64,000 bases of DNA from Arthrobacter sp. PsM3. GTDB taxonomy: Bacteria > Actinomycetota > Actinomycetes > Actinomycetales > Micrococcaceae. The translations under genes and the position numbers were made by a program. Numbering within the stretch: position 1 is the stretch's first letter; each line of letters begins with the position of its first letter. The stretch spans positions 62,001 to 126,000 of the forward strand of contig NZ_JARUXE010000012.1 in NCBI RefSeq assembly GCF_030433895.1, in the 5' to 3' direction. This document shows positions 39,233 to 48,648 of this stretch, one piece after another. A model generated the notes under the pieces. That model ran no database searches and was not told the origin of the DNA. It worked only from the letters and a program-made list of their open reading frames with translations.

Positions 39233-40291
39233 GTGACTTCTCAGGCATCTGCACAGGCGGCAGGCAACACCTGGCCGCGGCTCATCAACGCACTCATTAA
39301 CGGTACGGATCTCACCACCGGCAATACGGAGTGGGCGATGAACTCGATCATGTCTGGTGAGGCCACGCCCGTCCAGGTTGCCGGTTTCCTCGTGGCACTG
39401 CGGTCCAAAGGCGAGACCGTGGACGAACTTGTCGGACTCGTCGCGGCAATGATCGAAAACGCGAGCCCCATTGAGATAGCAGGCCAGAAACTGGACATCG
39501 TCGGAACCGGCGGCGACCAGCAGAACACGGTCAACATTTCCACCATGGCCGCGCTGATCGCCGCCGGCGCCGGCGCCAAGGTGGTGAAGCACGGCAACCG
39601 CGCAGCTTCCTCCACCTCCGGTTCCGCGGACGTTCTCGAGGCCCTGGGGGTCCGGCTGGACCTGCCCGTGCCGCGTGTGGCCCTCAACGCGGAAGAGGCG
39701 GGCATCACGTTCTGCTTCGCGCAGGTGTTCCATCCCTCGATGCGCCACGCCGCTGTCGCCCGCCGTGAACTGGGCGTACCGACGGCCTTCAACTTCCTGG
39801 GTCCGATGATCAACCCGGCGCACGTGCAGGCCTCGGCGGTGGGTGTCGCCAATGAGCGGATGGCTCCGCTCGTGGCCGGGGTGCTGGCCAAACGCGGCAG
39901 CCGCGGGCTGGTGTTCCGAGGGGAAGACGGACTTGATGAACTGACGACGACGGGTCCGTCCCGCGTGTGGGAAATCCGGAACGGCGCGGTGAACGAGGAA
40001 ATGTTCGACCCGGGCGATCTGGGCATCCGCCGGGCCACCCTGGAAGAGCTGCGCGGCGGGGACGCTGCGGCCAACGCCGCCGTCGTCCGGTCCGTACTGG
40101 CCGGCGGACGGGGTTCCGCCCGCGATGCCGCCCTGCTGAACGCGGCGGCCGGACTCGTTGCGTTTGACCTGGATGCGGTCGGCCCGTTGCGTGAACGGAT
40201 GGCCGCCGCGTTCAAGCGTGCGGAAGAGTCCATCGAGTCGGGGTCGGCCGCGGCCGTGCTCGACCGCTGGGTCGCGCTTTCGCGCAGCTGA
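39233..40291 (+). CDS. trpD: Anthranilate phosphoribosyltransferase
   Basis: A 352-residue enzyme joining anthranilate to phosphoribosyl diphosphate in tryptophan synthesis. The PRPP loop [20 protein letters not shown] lies near residue 86, [24 protein letters not shown] near residue 115 is the anthranilate and phosphate region, and [12 protein letters not shown] near residue 200 closes the active site. GTG at 39233 fits the family start. No other trp gene is nearby: trpD is detached from the trp operon, as is common in this group of bacteria. It is divergent from ctaE. Confidence 0.95.
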   Translation: MTSQASAQAAGNTWPRLINALINGTDLTTGNTEWAMNSIMSGEATPVQVAGFLVALRSKGETVDELVGLVAAMIENASPIEIAGQKLDIVGTGGDQQNTVNISTMAALIAAGAGAKVVKHGNRAASSTSGSADVLEALGVRLDLPVPRVALNAEEAGITFCFAQVFHPSMRHAAVARRELGVPTAFNFLGPMINPAHVQASAVGVANERMAPLVAGVLAKRGSRGLVFRGEDGLDELTTTGPSRVWEIRNGAVNEEMFDPGDLGIRRATLEELRGGDAAANAAVVRSVLAGGRGSARDAALLNAAAGLVAFDLDAVGPLRERMAAAFKRAEESIESGSAAAVLDRWVALSRS

Positions 40292-40384
40292 ATGCCGCGG
40301 CAGCGTGACGCTGCCACAGCCGGGCCGCCCGCTGAGCCCTGAGACCGACGGCTGATCCCTATTCCTGAACCCTGCGGCTGAACG

Positions 40385-40666
40385 CTACTGTTCGAAGCCG
40401 AGGGCGAAGGCCGCGTCCAGGTCGTGCTGGGAATATGCGCGGAAAGCAATCTGCGTGGTGGTGTGGACAACGCCGGGTACCTTGGAAAGCTTGTCCGCGA
40501 TGACGTCCGCGAGATCTTCATGCTTGGGGACCCGTGCGATCGCAATGAGGTCCCACTCGCCGGTCACGGAGTAGACCTCGCTGATGCCCTGAATGGCGGA
40601 GATTTCTTCCGCGGTCTCCGGGATGCGGGAAGCGTCTGTCTTAATCAGGACGAATGCGGTGACCAC
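40385..40666 (-). CDS. Stand-alone Lrp/AsnC ligand-binding (RAM) domain protein
   Basis: A 93-residue protein equal to the effector domain of Lrp/AsnC regulators without the DNA-binding domain. It shows VVTAFVLIKTDASRIPETAE, GISEVYSVTGEWDLIAIARV and VPGVVHTTTQIAFRAY, a betaalphabeta-betaalphabeta pattern. Such single-domain proteins form decamers in some species and may bind amino acids or modulate full-length partners. GTG at 40666 has GGAAAGG five bases upstream. It follows trpD on the opposite strand, which might hint at an amino-acid link, but that is not shown. Confidence 0.87.
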   Translation of the reverse strand: MVTAFVLIKTDASRIPETAEEISAIQGISEVYSVTGEWDLIAIARVPKHEDLADVIADKLSKVPGVVHTTTQIAFRAYSQHDLDAAFALGFEQ

Positions 40667-40765
40667 GTGTGACCTTTCCGGATCTGTTGCGCCGTTGCCG
40701 GCCAAGCAGAGCCGCCCTGGTGGTACTCCAGGGGGCCTTGGCCATGTCCCTGCAAGCCTAGTCCA

Positions 40766-41203
40766 TCAAGCCCCGCGGCGGCGTGACTTGCGCCGCCGGA
40801 GAACCGCGGCCAGAAGACGATATCCGAGCAGGAAGAGTCCCAGGCTGAGCAGGGCCACGATGACGAACGGCAGAACCACGGTCTGTCCGGTGACCGCCCG
40901 CAGGAGCATGCCACCGGTGACCGCGCCGAGCCAGACACTGACTCCGGCGGGCCAGAGGGACAGGGGTGAGCGCCACAGCCGCAGCACCAGCCAAGACAGT
41001 GCCGCGCCGGCGAGGAACGGCCAGGCAGTGGCAAGAACGCCGGTGATTACGTCCCCGCGCTGATGGGCGTCGCGGCCTATGGCGGCAAAAACCAGAATCA
41101 GGGCGGCGTCGGCGCAGAGGGCGAACACGGTGGTCCGCCTGGCCGCCGTCGTTTCCGCAGATCCGGTTGATACGGGGCGGGGAAGTGGCGTTGAAGAAGG
41201 CAT
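40766..41203 (-). CDS. DUF3054 domain-containing membrane protein
   Basis: A 145-residue integral membrane protein with four helices: TTVFALCADAALILVFAAIG, GVLATAWPFLAGAALSWLVL, VSVWLGAVTGGMLLRAVTG and LPFVIVALLSLGLFLLGYRL. The conserved GRDAHQ follows helix 1, as in the family. The C terminus is very basic (RRRKSRRRGA) and probably cytoplasmic. GGAGG lies just before the ATG at 41203. Function is unknown. Confidence 0.85.
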   Translation of the reverse strand: MPSSTPLPRPVSTGSAETTAARRTTVFALCADAALILVFAAIGRDAHQRGDVITGVLATAWPFLAGAALSWLVLRLWRSPLSLWPAGVSVWLGAVTGGMLLRAVTGQTVVLPFVIVALLSLGLFLLGYRLLAAVLRRRKSRRRGA

Positions 41204-41390
41204 ACCTCCAAGCCTAGCCGCGCAGGGAGCGGGGGCGGTCGTGCCCGACCTGCCGGGAGCGTGAGGCGGAGTTTGGGCGTTGCATCTTGCCGTCAGTTCG
41301 TCGCAGGGTGTCAAATCCAAATAGACGGCCGCACGCCCGCCTGAGGCCGGCGGGTTATGCAGACCGGCGGATGCCTACCGGGAGGTCCAC

Positions 41391-43571
41391 ATGCCTGCGA
41401 AAGATGCCAAGGTTCCGGCGAAGACCGCCGCCCGGGGAGCGGCTGAACTCCGGCGGGCCGACGCCGCCGAAGCACTGCCGCCCGAACAGCCGGACCAGAT
41501 CCGGAACGTGGCACTGGTTGGTCATTCCGGAGCGGGAAAGACAATGCTGGCCGAGGCGCTGCTGGCCGCAACCGGCGCAATTTCGAGGATGGGCTCGATC
41601 GCCGACGGCACCACCGTCAGTGACTCGGAGCCGGCCGCGGTCCACCAGCAGCGCTCCGTCGCTCTCTCGGTGGTGCCCGTGCTGGCCGGCGGCATCAAGG
41701 TGAATCTGTTCGATACGCCGGGCTACCCGGACTTCGTCGGCGAACTGCGCGCCGGGCTGCGCGCGGCCGATGCGGCGCTGTTCGTCGTCTCTGCGGTTGA
41801 CGATATCGATGCTGCCACGACGGCCCTCTGGGCTGAGTGCCAGCGCGTCGGGGTGCCCCGTGCGGTGGCGTTCAGCCGGCTGGACCACCCCCGGGCGGAC
41901 TTCGATGCCGCCCTGGCGAGGTGCCAGCGGGCTTTCGGCGACACCGTCCTGCCGCTCTACCTGCCGGTCGGGTTCGTGGCCGGGGGCGGCGGATTGCTGG
42001 GGCTTCTCTCGGGCACCGTTTCCGAGCAACTTACGGATGGCGCACAGCCCGCGTATCGGGACGCCAACGACGTCGAACGCGCCTCCTCGGAGGCCGCACG
42101 GGGTGCGCTGATCGAAGGCATCATCGCTGAGAGCGAGGATGAAACGCTGATGGAGCGGTATCTGGACGGAGAGGAAATCCCCTTTGAGGTCCTGGTCAGC
42201 GATTTGGAGACGGCAGTCGCCAGGGGATCCTTCCACCCGGTGATTGCGACCTCAGCCGAGACCGGGGTTGGGATGGCGGAACTCCTGGAAACGCTGACAC
42301 GGGCCTTCCCGCCGCCAAACAAGGGCCGGCGGCCAGCGGTCTCCCACCTCGACGGAACCCCCGCCACGATCCCTGACTGCGACCCGGCGGGGCCGCTGCT
42401 TGGCGAGGTGGTGCGCACTACGATCGACCCGTTTCTGGGCCGGGTCTGCCTCGTCCGCCTCTTCTCCGGCACTTTGCGGGAGGACTCGTCCGTCCATGTG
42501 GCCGGCCGCGGCCTGGCGGACCGGGGACATGCCGACCACGACAGTGACGAGCGGGTCACCCACCTGTTTTCCCCGCTGGGCGCCGGCTTACGGCCGGTGC
42601 CGTACAGCGTGGCTGGCGACATCTGCGCCCTCACCAAGCTCGGGCCCGCCGAGACCGGGGACACGGTGTCGGCCAGGGAGCTGCCGCTGCTGATCCAGCC
42701 GTGGGAGATGCCGGATCCGCTGTTGCCTGTCGCGATCGAGGCTGCCTCGCACGGCGACGAGGATGTGCTGGCCCGGAGCCTGGGAAAGGTTGCGGCCGGG
42801 GACCCGGCGCTCCGCGTGGAACGGAACGCCGAAACCCATCAACTGATCCTCTGGTGCATGGGTGAGGCCCACGCGGACGTTGTCCTCGGCAGGCTGCGCG
42901 AGCAGGGCGTCAAGCTGCAGACGGTCGATGTGGTCACGCCGCTGCGGGAGACGTTCGCGGCGCCCGCGGCGGGCCACGGCCGGCATGTCAAACAATCAGG
43001 AGGCCACGGCCAATACGCCGTCTGCGACATCGAGGTTGAACCGCTGGCGCGTGGCAGCGGATTCGAATTTGTCGACAAGACCGTCGGCGGAGTCATCCCG
43101 GGGCCCTTCATCACCTCGGTGGAGAAGGGTGTGCGGGCACAGATGCAGAAGGGCGTCTCCGCCGGCTTCCCGGTGGTGGATATCCGGGTGACCCTGTTTG
43201 GTGGCAAGGCACACAGCGTGGACTCTTCGGACGCCGCCTTTCAGGCTGCCGGGGCACTGGCTTTGCGGGAGGCCGCAGCAGCCGGGCGCATCCAACTGCT
43301 GGAGCCTGTCTCGGCCGTGACAATCAGTGTTTCCGACGAGCACGTGGGTGCGGTGATGAGCGACCTCTCCTCGCGCCGGGCGCGACTGACCGGAACGACG
43401 TCGGCCGGGGGAGACCTGACCGAAATCACTGCAGAAGTGCCCGACCAGGAACTCCTGCGCTATGCGATCGAGCTGCGCGCACTGACCTCGGGCAGTGGCC
43501 GGTTCGTCAGGCGATACCTTCGTCATGAGCCCGTGCCGGCGGCCGCCGCCCGCGCCGCTGCGAAGGGCTGA
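41391..43571 (+). CDS. Elongation factor G-like protein (EF-G2 type)
   Basis: A 726-residue translational GTPase homologue with the five EF-G domains. G1 is GHSGAGKT at residues 44-51. G3 reads DTPGYPDF at 108-115, where the universally catalytic His of DTPGH is Tyr. The G4 base-recognition motif NKxD appears as SRLD at 162-165. Domains II-V follow (RVCLVRLFSGTLREDSSVHV; GGHGQYAVCDIEVEPL; FVDKTVGGVIPGPFITSVEK). Mycobacterial EF-G2 proteins with the same kind of change are reported not to hydrolyse GTP on the ribosome. A second, canonical fusA must exist elsewhere. ATG at 41391 has GGGAGG upstream. It is monocistronic. Confidence 0.88.
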   Translation: MPAKDAKVPAKTAARGAAELRRADAAEALPPEQPDQIRNVALVGHSGAGKTMLAEALLAATGAISRMGSIADGTTVSDSEPAAVHQQRSVALSVVPVLAGGIKVNLFDTPGYPDFVGELRAGLRAADAALFVVSAVDDIDAATTALWAECQRVGVPRAVAFSRLDHPRADFDAALARCQRAFGDTVLPLYLPVGFVAGGGGLLGLLSGTVSEQLTDGAQPAYRDANDVERASSEAARGALIEGIIAESEDETLMERYLDGEEIPFEVLVSDLETAVARGSFHPVIATSAETGVGMAELLETLTRAFPPPNKGRRPAVSHLDGTPATIPDCDPAGPLLGEVVRTTIDPFLGRVCLVRLFSGTLREDSSVHVAGRGLADRGHADHDSDERVTHLFSPLGAGLRPVPYSVAGDICALTKLGPAETGDTVSARELPLLIQPWEMPDPLLPVAIEAASHGDEDVLARSLGKVAAGDPALRVERNAETHQLILWCMGEAHADVVLGRLREQGVKLQTVDVVTPLRETFAAPAAGHGRHVKQSGGHGQYAVCDIEVEPLARGSGFEFVDKTVGGVIPGPFITSVEKGVRAQMQKGVSAGFPVVDIRVTLFGGKAHSVDSSDAAFQAAGALALREAAAAGRIQLLEPVSAVTISVSDEHVGAVMSDLSSRRARLTGTTSAGGDLTEITAEVPDQELLRYAIELRALTSGSGRFVRRYLRHEPVPAAAARAAAKG

Positions 43572-43611
43572 CGGCAAGTCCGGGGCGCGTGGCCGCACTT
43601 CCCGGGGCGTC

Positions 43612-44802
43612 CTATTTGAGGACGGAGCTGAGGGGGACGTACTTCAGGTTGGATGCGTTGCCGCCGGAGTTGGACTCGTCGTGGACCACCAGAAGGCCCT
43701 GCTCGAACCCCGGGCCGGCGTTGTTGGTGGTCACGTCCAGCCCGTCCGTGCCTGTCGCGGCATCGACTGCCCCGCCGGCCCCCACGGAGAAGCTTTTGCG
43801 GAAAGTGTTGTTGCCGGACCGGTCGTAGATGGCGATGGTGGAGTTGCCCTGGCTGGATACGAAGAGGTAACCGGCACCGTCTGCGCCGTAGGCGATGCTC
43901 ATCCCCTCGATGTCGGCTTCCAGATGGCCCGCCCCCACCGTATCCACTGAACTCCGGTCGGCGCCGGCGTCAGGTTCGGCGCCGTATTTCCAGATACCGA
44001 CGTCCTCCTGGCCGAGGTACAGGTGTCCAAGCTCATCGTCAGCGACGCAGCTTTCGCTGATGCTGTCTATCGGCAGTGTTCGCACGAGGGTGGCGTCCAC
44101 TTTTCCGGCTCCGTTGTCGGAGAGTTCGAATTGTTGTACCGACCCGGGCCCGTTGGGCGTCACGAAAGCGTAGAACTTTCCGCTCCCCTTGCTGTGGTAA
44201 CTGCAGAAGCCGTAGTTGGGGGCGAAGGTGGCGATGCTGCGTGCCGCCACTGGTGACAGGGTTCTGGTGGTTGTATCCAGTGTCCACAATGCCAGCGTGT
44301 TGTCTGACCTGTTGTTGGCACCGACCAGGACCGTGGATTTCCCGGACAGCGGGAAACCCGACCTCAGGTCCACGTTGCCGATCTTTCCGTCCGGTCTGAA
44401 CTGGAGGAGTTTGCCGTTCATATCGAAGACACCGATGCCCCCGCCCGAGTTCGCCTTGTCGTCAGCTATGACAACGCTGTTGGCGGGGGCGGCCGGATCA
44501 ACCCAAATCGCAGAGTCATCTGAGATGTCGCCCGAACCCGAAAATTCCTCCGTCTCAAGAGCGGGCAAAGCACTCGGAACAGTCAGCGCGGGTGTGGCGG
44601 GTTGCGCGGGCGCGGGGGCTGCGGTTGTGACCGGCGTCTGTGGAGCAGTGGAGGCGGGTGGGGAGGGCGGCGTCGTGGAGGAAGGGCGCGTGGATCCGCA
44701 ACCGACCAGGGCCGGGACGGCCAGTGCAGCCACCGCGAGCAACATCGCCGATGACCGGAGGGAGGTGGGCCGGAGACCGGACGCCCGCCTCCGCACGGTC
44801 AA
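43612..44802 (-). CDS. Beta-propeller phytase-like lipoprotein
   Basis: About 396 residues. A signal segment (MLLAVAALAVPALVGC) ends in a lipobox, and a Ser/Thr/Pro/Ala-rich linker of about 50 residues follows. The remainder matches beta-propeller phytases (3-phytase): DDSAIWVDPAAPANSVVIAD near the start, RSGFPLSGKSTVLVGANNRS, APNYGFCSYHSKGSGKFYAF, LGHLYLGQEDVGIWKYGAEP and IEGMSIAYGADGAGYLFVSS with the acidic calcium and phosphate residues. It probably releases phosphate from phytate outside the cell. The start is TTG 44802, overlapping the upstream stop (TTGA), or GTG 44796. It is coupled to a small upstream gene. Confidence 0.85.
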   Translation of the reverse strand: MTVRRRASGLRPTSLRSSAMLLAVAALAVPALVGCGSTRPSSTTPPSPPASTAPQTPVTTAAPAPAQPATPALTVPSALPALETEEFSGSGDISDDSAIWVDPAAPANSVVIADDKANSGGGIGVFDMNGKLLQFRPDGKIGNVDLRSGFPLSGKSTVLVGANNRSDNTLALWTLDTTTRTLSPVAARSIATFAPNYGFCSYHSKGSGKFYAFVTPNGPGSVQQFELSDNGAGKVDATLVRTLPIDSISESCVADDELGHLYLGQEDVGIWKYGAEPDAGADRSSVDTVGAGHLEADIEGMSIAYGADGAGYLFVSSQGNSTIAIYDRSGNNTFRKSFSVGAGGAVDAATGTDGLDVTTNNAGPGFEQGLLVVHDESNSGGNASNLKYVPLSSVLK

Positions 44803-45056
44803 GGCGTCCCCGGGGCCACCGGATGGCCGACCGGCGCAGCAGCGGCCACTGATTTGATGAAGGCCTGATCCTGGGGGGCGAGGGTGAGCTGGCCCTTTCG
44901 GTCCACTTCTCCCAGGCTGCCGTCCGGGCCGCTCGCCCGAACGAGCGCCTCGGTCAAACTGCGTGGAAGGATGACACTGCCAGGATTGGCGCGCAGCCAT
45001 TCCTGGGTCGTGGAATCCAGCTCGTCCCACAGGTTCTCTAAGATCGGATTGCTCAC
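44799..45056 (-). CDS. Small hypothetical protein coupled to the phytase gene
   Basis: An 85-residue soluble protein with no recognised family. The N-terminal half looks helical (NPILENLWDELDSTTQEWLR) and a short motif LTLAPQDQAFIKSVAAAA follows. GTG at 45056 has a strong GGAGG four bases upstream, and its TGA overlaps the putative phytase start, so the two are translated together. Composition matches the neighbours, which argues that it is a real gene. Its job is unknown. Confidence 0.6.
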   Translation of the reverse strand: MSNPILENLWDELDSTTQEWLRANPGSVILPRSLTEALVRASGPDGSLGEVDRKGQLTLAPQDQAFIKSVAAAAPVGHPVAPGTP

Positions 45057-45251
45057 TGTTCCTCCAATTGGGGATGACCGGAAGCCAGGAATCCCGGACC
45101 GGCCCGGCGACGGCCTTCAAGGATGCAGATACCGGTGCCGGAAGTGCGCCAAAAGCTCTTGACCATTCTTGCGCCTGCCCGGCACGGTGCTCAAGGCCCG
45201 CGCGATTCATCCGGTCAGGAGGCCCAACCTAATGCCGGGCATCAGGGCTGT

Positions 45252-45743
45252 CTAGGGGGCAGCCCGGTCCGCTGCCGGCGAGGCGCAGGCTGCGACCAGC
45301 GCCTGCGGGGCTGCCTGTTTCATCCGGGTCTGAAGCCAGCGCAACTGAGTGGCGGTTTCGCCGTCACACCGGGTGACGACGTCGAGCAGTCCGCGGTCGC
45401 GCAGGGCCGAGCCGGCTTGTTTGACCATGGTCCAGGTGACGTCGACGAAGCTCGCCAGGAGGTAGAGATCCTGCAGGTCCCGCAGGAGCCCCACCGGGCC
45501 CTGGCGTGTGGTGGAAAGGCCTTCCGCGTGGAGCCGTTCGGGTTCGCCGTCGGAACGGTCCTCGCCGTACCGCTGAACAACGGGGAGCAGCACGCGGCTG
45601 TGCTCGTCGCACTGCTGTGCCAGCGCGTGGCACAGATGGTGGACGTCGGGTTCGGCTGCGTGGCCCTCCGCCACCTGGCGGAATGATTCAGCCAGGGTTT
45701 GTTCGGCCTGATGGAGCATGCCGAGATATATGTTCAGGCTCAT
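45252..45743 (-). CDS. Hypothetical helical protein paired with the molybdopterin oxidoreductase
   Basis: A 163-residue mostly helical protein with no family I can name. The first 60 residues are rich in His and acidic residues (MLHQAEQTLAESFRQVAEGH, DVHHLCHALAQQCDEHSRVL), a spacing that recalls hemerythrin-like or ferritin-like four-helix bundles. The middle has LLRDLQDLYLLASFVDVTWT. There is no signal peptide or membrane helix. Its ATG overlaps the stop of the molybdopterin oxidoreductase gene by four bases, so equal co-translation is likely, and an accessory or electron-transfer role is a reasonable inference. Confidence 0.65.
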   Translation of the reverse strand: MSLNIYLGMLHQAEQTLAESFRQVAEGHAAEPDVHHLCHALAQQCDEHSRVLLPVVQRYGEDRSDGEPERLHAEGLSTTRQGPVGLLRDLQDLYLLASFVDVTWTMVKQAGSALRDRGLLDVVTRCDGETATQLRWLQTRMKQAAPQALVAACASPAADRAAP

Positions 45744-48247
45744 GGCCTGCCGTCCTGTCCGCTGCGGCCGATGGCTTCGGGGAAGCGGGGCGGCGGGGCC
45801 GCGCCGACCCATTCCGTGGCTTGACCTTGCCTCCCGCCGGCTGTGGGCTGTACGGACCGCGGCCCTGCTGCTGCGGCCGACGGCCGGGACGCAGTGGTGC
45901 TGGGCGCCGGGGCGGGACCGGTGGCGTCGCCGATCTTTTCCACTTTCACGGCGGCATTCTTGAAGACGGGCTGCTTGGAAACCGGGTCCCATTCCGTGAT
46001 GGTCAGTTCGTTGGCGGCCGTCGGTTGTTCGCCGGGTGAGCCGTCCCGGTCCCAGTAGCCGTAGTGGAACGGTGCGAAAATGGTGCCGCTTCGGATATCA
46101 CTGATGCGGGCCGGGACCTCGATCCGGCCGCGCCGCGACGTCACCCGGACAAGGTCGCCTTCCCCGATCCCCAGCCGCCCGGCGTCGTGCGGGGAGAGCT
46201 CGACCCAGGCGCTGGGTGCGGCGCGCGTCAGCGGGCGTGATCTCCCGGTCTTGGTCCGGGTGTGGAAGTGGTAGGCCGTGCGGCCGGTGGTGTACCGCAG
46301 CGGGTATTCGCGGTCGGGCTCCTCGTGCGGGGGATGGTAGTCCGCGGCCTTCAGGATGGCGCGCCCGCTCGGGGCGCGGGCGCGGAAAGCCTCCGGTCCC
46401 ACCGTGGCCCCGGTCAGCAGATCGTGACCGTAGCTCTCGCAGTACTCCGGGTCAGTGGGGAACACCCCGTCCCCGTAGAGCCTCACCCTGCCATCCGGGT
46501 TCTCGTCGTTGCAGGGCCACGGAATGCCGCTCCCGCCGCGGAGCCGCTCATAGCTGACGCCGGTGTAGTCGCACGGACGGCCGCGGGAGCATTCTTTCCA
46601 CGCCTCAAAGCCGTCCTCAGGACCGGCCCAGGACAGCAGGGGTCCGCCCTCCAGTGTGGTGAACTCCATCCTGCGCGCGTAATCGAGGAAGATCTCCAGG
46701 TCACTGCGCGCCTCCCCGGGCGGTTCGACCGCTTTGTCAGAGAGGTGGACGGTCCGGTTGACGTTCGTGAAGGTCCCGGTCTTTTCACCCCACCCCGCTG
46801 CCGGCAGCACGACGTCGGCGGCTAGCGCCGTCTCGGTGAGGTAAAGGTCCTGAACCACCAGGAAAAGGCCAGGCGTGGCCAGGATGTTCCGGATGCGGGG
46901 GAGATCGGGCATCGAAACAGCCGGGTTGGTTGCCGAAATCCACAGGAATTCGATGGAACCCTGTTCGGCGTAGCGGAAGATCTGCATTGCATGGGTGGGC
47001 GGCGACCAGTGTGGGATGGTCAGGGGGTCCACGTTCCAGAGCCTTGCGAGCTCGTCGATGTGTTCCGGATTTTCCCAGTTGCGGAAGCCCGGAAGGTCGC
47101 CGTCGGCGCCGCATTCGCGGTTGTTCTGGGCGGTCGGCTGGCCGTTCATCTGCAGAATTCCGCAGCCGGGCCGCCCCAGCAGCCCGCGCAGCAGGTGCAG
47201 GTTGTTCACCTGGCAGGACGATGCGGTGGCCTGGGCGGACTGGTAGAAGCCCTGCAGTACCGTGGAGAGCACCCGTCCGGAGGTGCCGAAGATCCGGGCC
47301 GCTTCCCTGATGTCGGCGGCGGGGACGTCGCAGATCGCCGCGGCAGCTTCCGCCGTCCACGGCTCGACCGTCGCCCTGAGTTCATCCAGCCCGAGTGTAT
47401 GGTCCCGGACGTACGCCTCGTCGAGCCAGCCGTTCGCCAGGATCTCGCGGACCAGGGCATTCATCAGGGCGAGGTTGGTCCCTGGCCGGACGGCCAGGTG
47501 GACGTCCGCGTAGCGGGCGACCTCCGTATCGCGCGGATCGACACAGACGAGTCTGGGCCGGTCCGGTCCGGCGATGCGGTCCAGCACCCGTGACCACAGC
47601 ACAGTCTGGGTTTCGGCCATGTTGTGTCCGTAAAGGAAGATCGCGTCGCAGCTGTCGATGTCGGTGTAGTCGCCGGGCTGCCCGTCAGCTCCGAATGATT
47701 CCTTTAGTGCCGCCGCTGCCGTCGCGGTGCAGAGACGGGTGTTCCCGTCCATATGCGGCGTGCCGATCCCGGCCTTCCCGATGACAGCCAGGGCGTAGTA
47801 CTCCTCGAGGAAGAGCTGGCCGCTGGTATAGAAGCCGTGGCTGAGCGGCCCGCGGTCGTGCAGCAGCTGCCGGCTCCGTTCCGTGATCCGGTCCATGGCG
47901 GTGTCCCAGTCGCATTCGACGAGCCGGCCGTGCTCCCGGATTAGCGGTCGCTGGAGCCGTTCCCCGCTGGACACGCCCTGCCAGCTGGCGAAGAGGCCCT
48001 TGGGCCCCATCCGGCCGTGATTGACCAGATCGCCGGCCCGGCCGCGGATGCCGACCATGGCTCCATCCTTCACCGCGATGTCGCACGCGCAGCCGTTGCT
48101 GCACAGCACACAGGCGGACTGCACCCAGCGGTCGACGTCGGCCTCGGTGACGCCCTCCTGCAGGGCTTGGTCCACCCGGACCGGCCACAGCCCGTCCTTC
48201 GGATACGGGGTCCTGGTGCCCCAAATATCGGCGATCCGGTCAACCAC
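45740..48247 (-). CDS. Molybdopterin oxidoreductase (nitrate reductase/formate dehydrogenase-like), atypical Fe-S motif
   Basis: An 835-residue bis-MGD enzyme. The N-terminal cluster motif has Cys46, Cys49 and Cys53 (CVLCSNGCAC), but the fourth ligand position, in the usual LCxKG, is Gly81 in GRMGPKG. A further Cys55 is present. Cys173 in NTRLCTATA matches the molybdenum-ligand Cys of NapA/NarB-type enzymes. Molybdopterin-domain segments include VCVDPRDTEVARYADVHLAV, CQVNNLHLLRGLLGRPGCGI and the C-terminal dinucleotide domain PLRYTTGRTAYHFHTRTKTG. A Pro/Ala-rich tail of about 60 residues ends it. No twin-arginine signal is seen, so it is cytoplasmic. GTG at 48247 has AGGAGG six bases upstream. 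The substrate is unknown. Confidence 0.82.
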   Translation of the reverse strand: MVDRIADIWGTRTPYPKDGLWPVRVDQALQEGVTEADVDRWVQSACVLCSNGCACDIAVKDGAMVGIRGRAGDLVNHGRMGPKGLFASWQGVSSGERLQRPLIREHGRLVECDWDTAMDRITERSRQLLHDRGPLSHGFYTSGQLFLEEYYALAVIGKAGIGTPHMDGNTRLCTATAAAALKESFGADGQPGDYTDIDSCDAIFLYGHNMAETQTVLWSRVLDRIAGPDRPRLVCVDPRDTEVARYADVHLAVRPGTNLALMNALVREILANGWLDEAYVRDHTLGLDELRATVEPWTAEAAAAICDVPAADIREAARIFGTSGRVLSTVLQGFYQSAQATASSCQVNNLHLLRGLLGRPGCGILQMNGQPTAQNNRECGADGDLPGFRNWENPEHIDELARLWNVDPLTIPHWSPPTHAMQIFRYAEQGSIEFLWISATNPAVSMPDLPRIRNILATPGLFLVVQDLYLTETALAADVVLPAAGWGEKTGTFTNVNRTVHLSDKAVEPPGEARSDLEIFLDYARRMEFTTLEGGPLLSWAGPEDGFEAWKECSRGRPCDYTGVSYERLRGGSGIPWPCNDENPDGRVRLYGDGVFPTDPEYCESYGHDLLTGATVGPEAFRARAPSGRAILKAADYHPPHEEPDREYPLRYTTGRTAYHFHTRTKTGRSRPLTRAAPSAWVELSPHDAGRLGIGEGDLVRVTSRRGRIEVPARISDIRSGTIFAPFHYGYWDRDGSPGEQPTAANELTITEWDPVSKQPVFKNAAVKVEKIGDATGPAPAPSTTASRPSAAAAGPRSVQPTAGGRQGQATEWVGAAPPPRFPEAIGRSGQDGRP

Positions 48248-48648
48248 GGTCATCCTCCTTACTAAGCACCCGCCGGCGGGTTTGGCGCCCCGGGGGAGTG
48301 GACGCTGATGGCGCTTCGTGCCGGGCCTGACAGCACTAGAAATATCAGCATGCTTACCAATAGTCCATAGGAAGCGGGTGCGGAAGTTGGGTCGGATGAG
48401 CAGCTTGGGCCCTAGAGGCGGACCCTTCCGTATCGCGAAAAATTGGCGGCGCTCCGTGCCGGCCGCGTCGGCCAGGCGGATTCCGGCGGGGGAGTACCTG
48501 CCGGGGAAGGCTCTCCCGCGGAGGAAGAAAATGAGTGGCCAGCAGAGGCAGCGGATATGCCGGACCGACCTGCGAAAGTCAGATGCGGAGCCCTTGTCGG
48601 TCAGCGTGCGGCGCCCACTCGGCGAATGCCGGCTCCATCATCCAGGCG
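48248..48648. other. Intergenic region upstream of the molybdopterin oxidoreductase
   Basis: About 400 bases without a convincing gene. A plus-strand open frame at 48318-48806 has no recognisable product, an Arg-rich translation and runs through the OsmC gene in antisense. An AT-richer patch (AGAAATATCAGCATGCTTACC near 48331) is the best place for the oxidoreductase promoter. Confidence 0.5.

Noticed and set aside
43611..45210. The full-length 532-codon reading of the phytase frame
   Set aside because: The extra N-terminal part covers the small upstream gene in another frame and precedes the signal peptide, so the shorter start is used.
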